Assembly: GCA_964537995.1 (NCBI GenBank)
Contig: CAZICW010000063.1
Location: forward strand, 1 to 6,155
DNA: 6,155 bases
Source: JAFLUQ01 sp964537995
GTDB taxonomy: Bacteria; Bacillota; Clostridia; UMGS1883
Direction of reading: 5' to 3'
The notes under the pieces are model-generated. The model was given only the letters and a program-made list of their open reading frames with translations. It ran no database searches and had not been told where the DNA came from. The translations under genes were made by a program, and so were the position numbers. Shown here in pieces: positions 5,129-6,155 of this stretch (the stretch's first letter is position 1; each line of letters begins with the position of its first letter).

Positions 5129-5984
5129 GTTTACAGCACTTTTATTAACCTTGGCATTGGCGGTTTCGCTTATTGCCTGCGGCTCGTCCGATTCAACGAA
5201 CGGCTCCGGTACGGCGGACGGCTCCGATACGGTATACCGTACCTTGGACGCAATCAAGGCGAGCGGAACGATTAACATCGGCGTATTCTCCGACAAAAAT
5301 CCTTTTGGCTATGTGGATGAAAACGGCGATTATCAGGGCTATGACGTTTATTTTGCCGAGCGTATCGGCAAGGATTTGGGCGTTGAGGTAAACTATGTGT
5401 CTACCGAAGCCGCAAACCGCATAGAATATTTGCAAACGGGCAAGGTTGACATTATTCTCGCCAACTTCACCGTAACCGCGGAAAGGGCGGAGGAGGTCGA
5501 TTTCGCGCTTCCCTACATGAATGTTGCGCTTGGCGTGGTTTCGCCCGACAGCAATGTGATTGAAAGTCTTGACAACTGGAATGCGGACGACCGGATGATT
5601 GTGATTTCCGGTACGACTGCCGAAACATACCTTATCGACAATTATCCCGATATTCCGCTTCAGAAATACGATTCCTATGCGACGGCAAAAAATGCCTTGG
5701 AAAACGGAAACGGCGTTGCATGGGCAAACGATAACACCGAAGTAATTGCGTTCGCGCTGCAAAACGAGGGGTATACGGTCGGAATCCCGTCCTTGGGCAG
5801 CCAGGACACCATCGCGCCGGCGGTCTCAAAGGGAAACAGCACGCTTCTGAATTGGATTAATGAGGAAATTGAAGCCTTGGGCGAAGAAAATTTCTTCCAT
5901 GCGGACTACGAAGCAACGCTTGTGGATACCTATGGATTGGATTATGAGGATAGCCTTGTGGTGGAAGGCGGCAAAACAGAATAA
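5112..5984 (+). CDS. ABC transporter substrate-binding lipoprotein, CjaA-like, probably cysteine
   Basis: A 290-residue surface lipoprotein of the bacterial extracellular solute-binding family 3. The signal peptide has basic KKIRK, a hydrophobic core and the lipobox LIAC, with the lipidated Cys at 23. A Ser/Gly/Thr/Asp-rich linker (24-40) follows, then two lobes from about 44 to 285. By alignment with glutamine- and histidine-binding proteins, T120 and R125 in NFTVTAERAEEVDF should hold the ligand's alpha-carboxylate and D207 in WANDN its amino group. The segments IGVFSDKNPFGYVDENG, AANRIEYLQTGKVDIILANF, DTIAPAVSKG and VVEGG strongly recall, from memory, the Campylobacter jejuni cysteine-binding protein CjaA. 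With metY nearby, cysteine is the best guess, but other polar amino acids remain possible. AGGAG (5101-5105) lies 6 bases before the ATG, and the first 17 bases overlap the ATPase gene. Apart from Cys23 the mature part has only two sulfur residues (M136, M162). Confidence 0.93.
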   Translation: MKKIRKFTALLLTLALAVSLIACGSSDSTNGSGTADGSDTVYRTLDAIKASGTINIGVFSDKNPFGYVDENGDYQGYDVYFAERIGKDLGVEVNYVSTEAANRIEYLQTGKVDIILANFTVTAERAEEVDFALPYMNVALGVVSPDSNVIESLDNWNADDRMIVISGTTAETYLIDNYPDIPLQKYDSYATAKNALENGNGVAWANDNTEVIAFALQNEGYTVGIPSLGSQDTIAPAVSKGNSTLLNWINEEIEALGEENFFHADYEATLVDTYGLDYEDSLVVEGGKTE

Positions 5985-5997
5985 GCCTTGCTTAATA

Positions 5998-6035
5998 AAA
6001 GCCGGTCAGACAAATTTGTCTGATCGGCTTTTTTT
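5998..6035 (+). terminator. rho-independent terminator of the ABC transporter operon
   Basis: A near-perfect 17-pair inverted repeat is centred at 6014/6015 (AAAGCCGGTCAGACAAA with its complement, one G-U pair), and seven T run through 6029-6035. The A run on the 5' side means it could also stop transcripts coming from the right on the other strand. It lies 14 bases after the binding-protein stop. Confidence 0.95.
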
Positions 6036-6042
6036 GACGCTT

Positions 6043-6106
6043 TGCGCTTAAGTTATGAGTATCGCTCGCTTTGGATTTTTTTGCGGATTTTTATAACCTA
6101 AGCGCA
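6043..6106. repeat. 14-bp inverted repeat with a 36-base centre
   Basis: TGCGCTTAAGTTAT (6043-6056) pairs with ATAACCTAAGCGCA (6093-6106) with one mismatch. The 36-base centre is rich in T and contains GGATTTTT and GCGGATTTTT. No frame here encodes a recognisable protein. It may be a structured 3' RNA, a weak bidirectional terminator, or part of a small mobile-element remnant. Confidence 0.55.
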
Positions 6107-6110
6107 GATG

Positions 6111-6155
6111 TCCCCCGCCTTTAAGGCGGCGGGGTCCACTTCAGAATTTCAGTGG
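6111..6155. repeat. imperfect GC-rich hairpin, possibly an IS200/IS605-type end
   Basis: A stem of CCC plus CCGCCT pairs with AGGCGG plus GGG (6112-6133), with one bulged C at 6130 and a 3-base TTA loop. A second hairpin CCACT-N10-AGTGG (6136-6155) then runs to the window's edge. Bulged GC-rich hairpins with a TTTA-type loop, followed by TTCA-like sequence, are a known feature of IS200/IS605 ends, where they guide the transposase. No tnpA or tnpB sequence is in view, so this is a resemblance only. A structured RNA or terminator-like stem of a gene beyond the window is the alternative. Confidence 0.3.

Overview
The window looks like chromosomal DNA of a low-to-mid GC Bacillota bacterium, probably an anaerobic gut-type Clostridia. 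The reasons are strong AGGAGG-type ribosome binding sites, consensus sigma-A promoters (TTGACA-17-TATAAT), hairpin plus U-run terminators, GTG and TTG starts, and protein sequences that read like Clostridia homologues. All genes lie on the + strand. The theme is acquisition of sulfur amino acids.

Layout: a LysR-type regulator (105-1040) has its own consensus promoter, with an inverted repeat lying over the -10. About 460 bases follow before the next secure start. They hold a textbook LysR-type operator centred near -66, a second dyad over the -35, another consensus promoter, and a long leader that folds locally and carries one or two possible short peptides. Next is an O-acetylhomoserine sulfhydrylase (MetY type, 1500-2786), closed by a strong terminator. 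After a gap of about 150 bases comes a four-gene polar amino acid ABC transporter: permease 3000-3659, permease 3640-4314, ATPase 4319-5128 and lipoprotein binding protein 5112-5984. Each gene overlaps or nearly touches the next, and a second strong terminator closes the operon. The last 120 bases hold no gene I can support, only inverted repeats. One is an imperfect hairpin that recalls an IS200/IS605-type end, but this is not proven.

How the parts fit: MetY makes homocysteine from O-acetylhomoserine and sulfide. The transporter's binding protein resembles the Campylobacter CjaA cysteine-binding protein, so it probably imports cysteine or a related amino acid. The regulator probably controls metY and itself. 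Whether it also controls the transporter is not visible, because no matching operator was found there.

I do not see a wholly new system. The most striking observation is that the MetY protein, read from its best-supported start, has no cysteine and no methionine other than the initiator in 428 residues. Other points worth a look are the matched operator pair, the long leader with its Cys-containing small ORFs, the hairpins just ahead of the binding-protein gene, and the structured 3' end.
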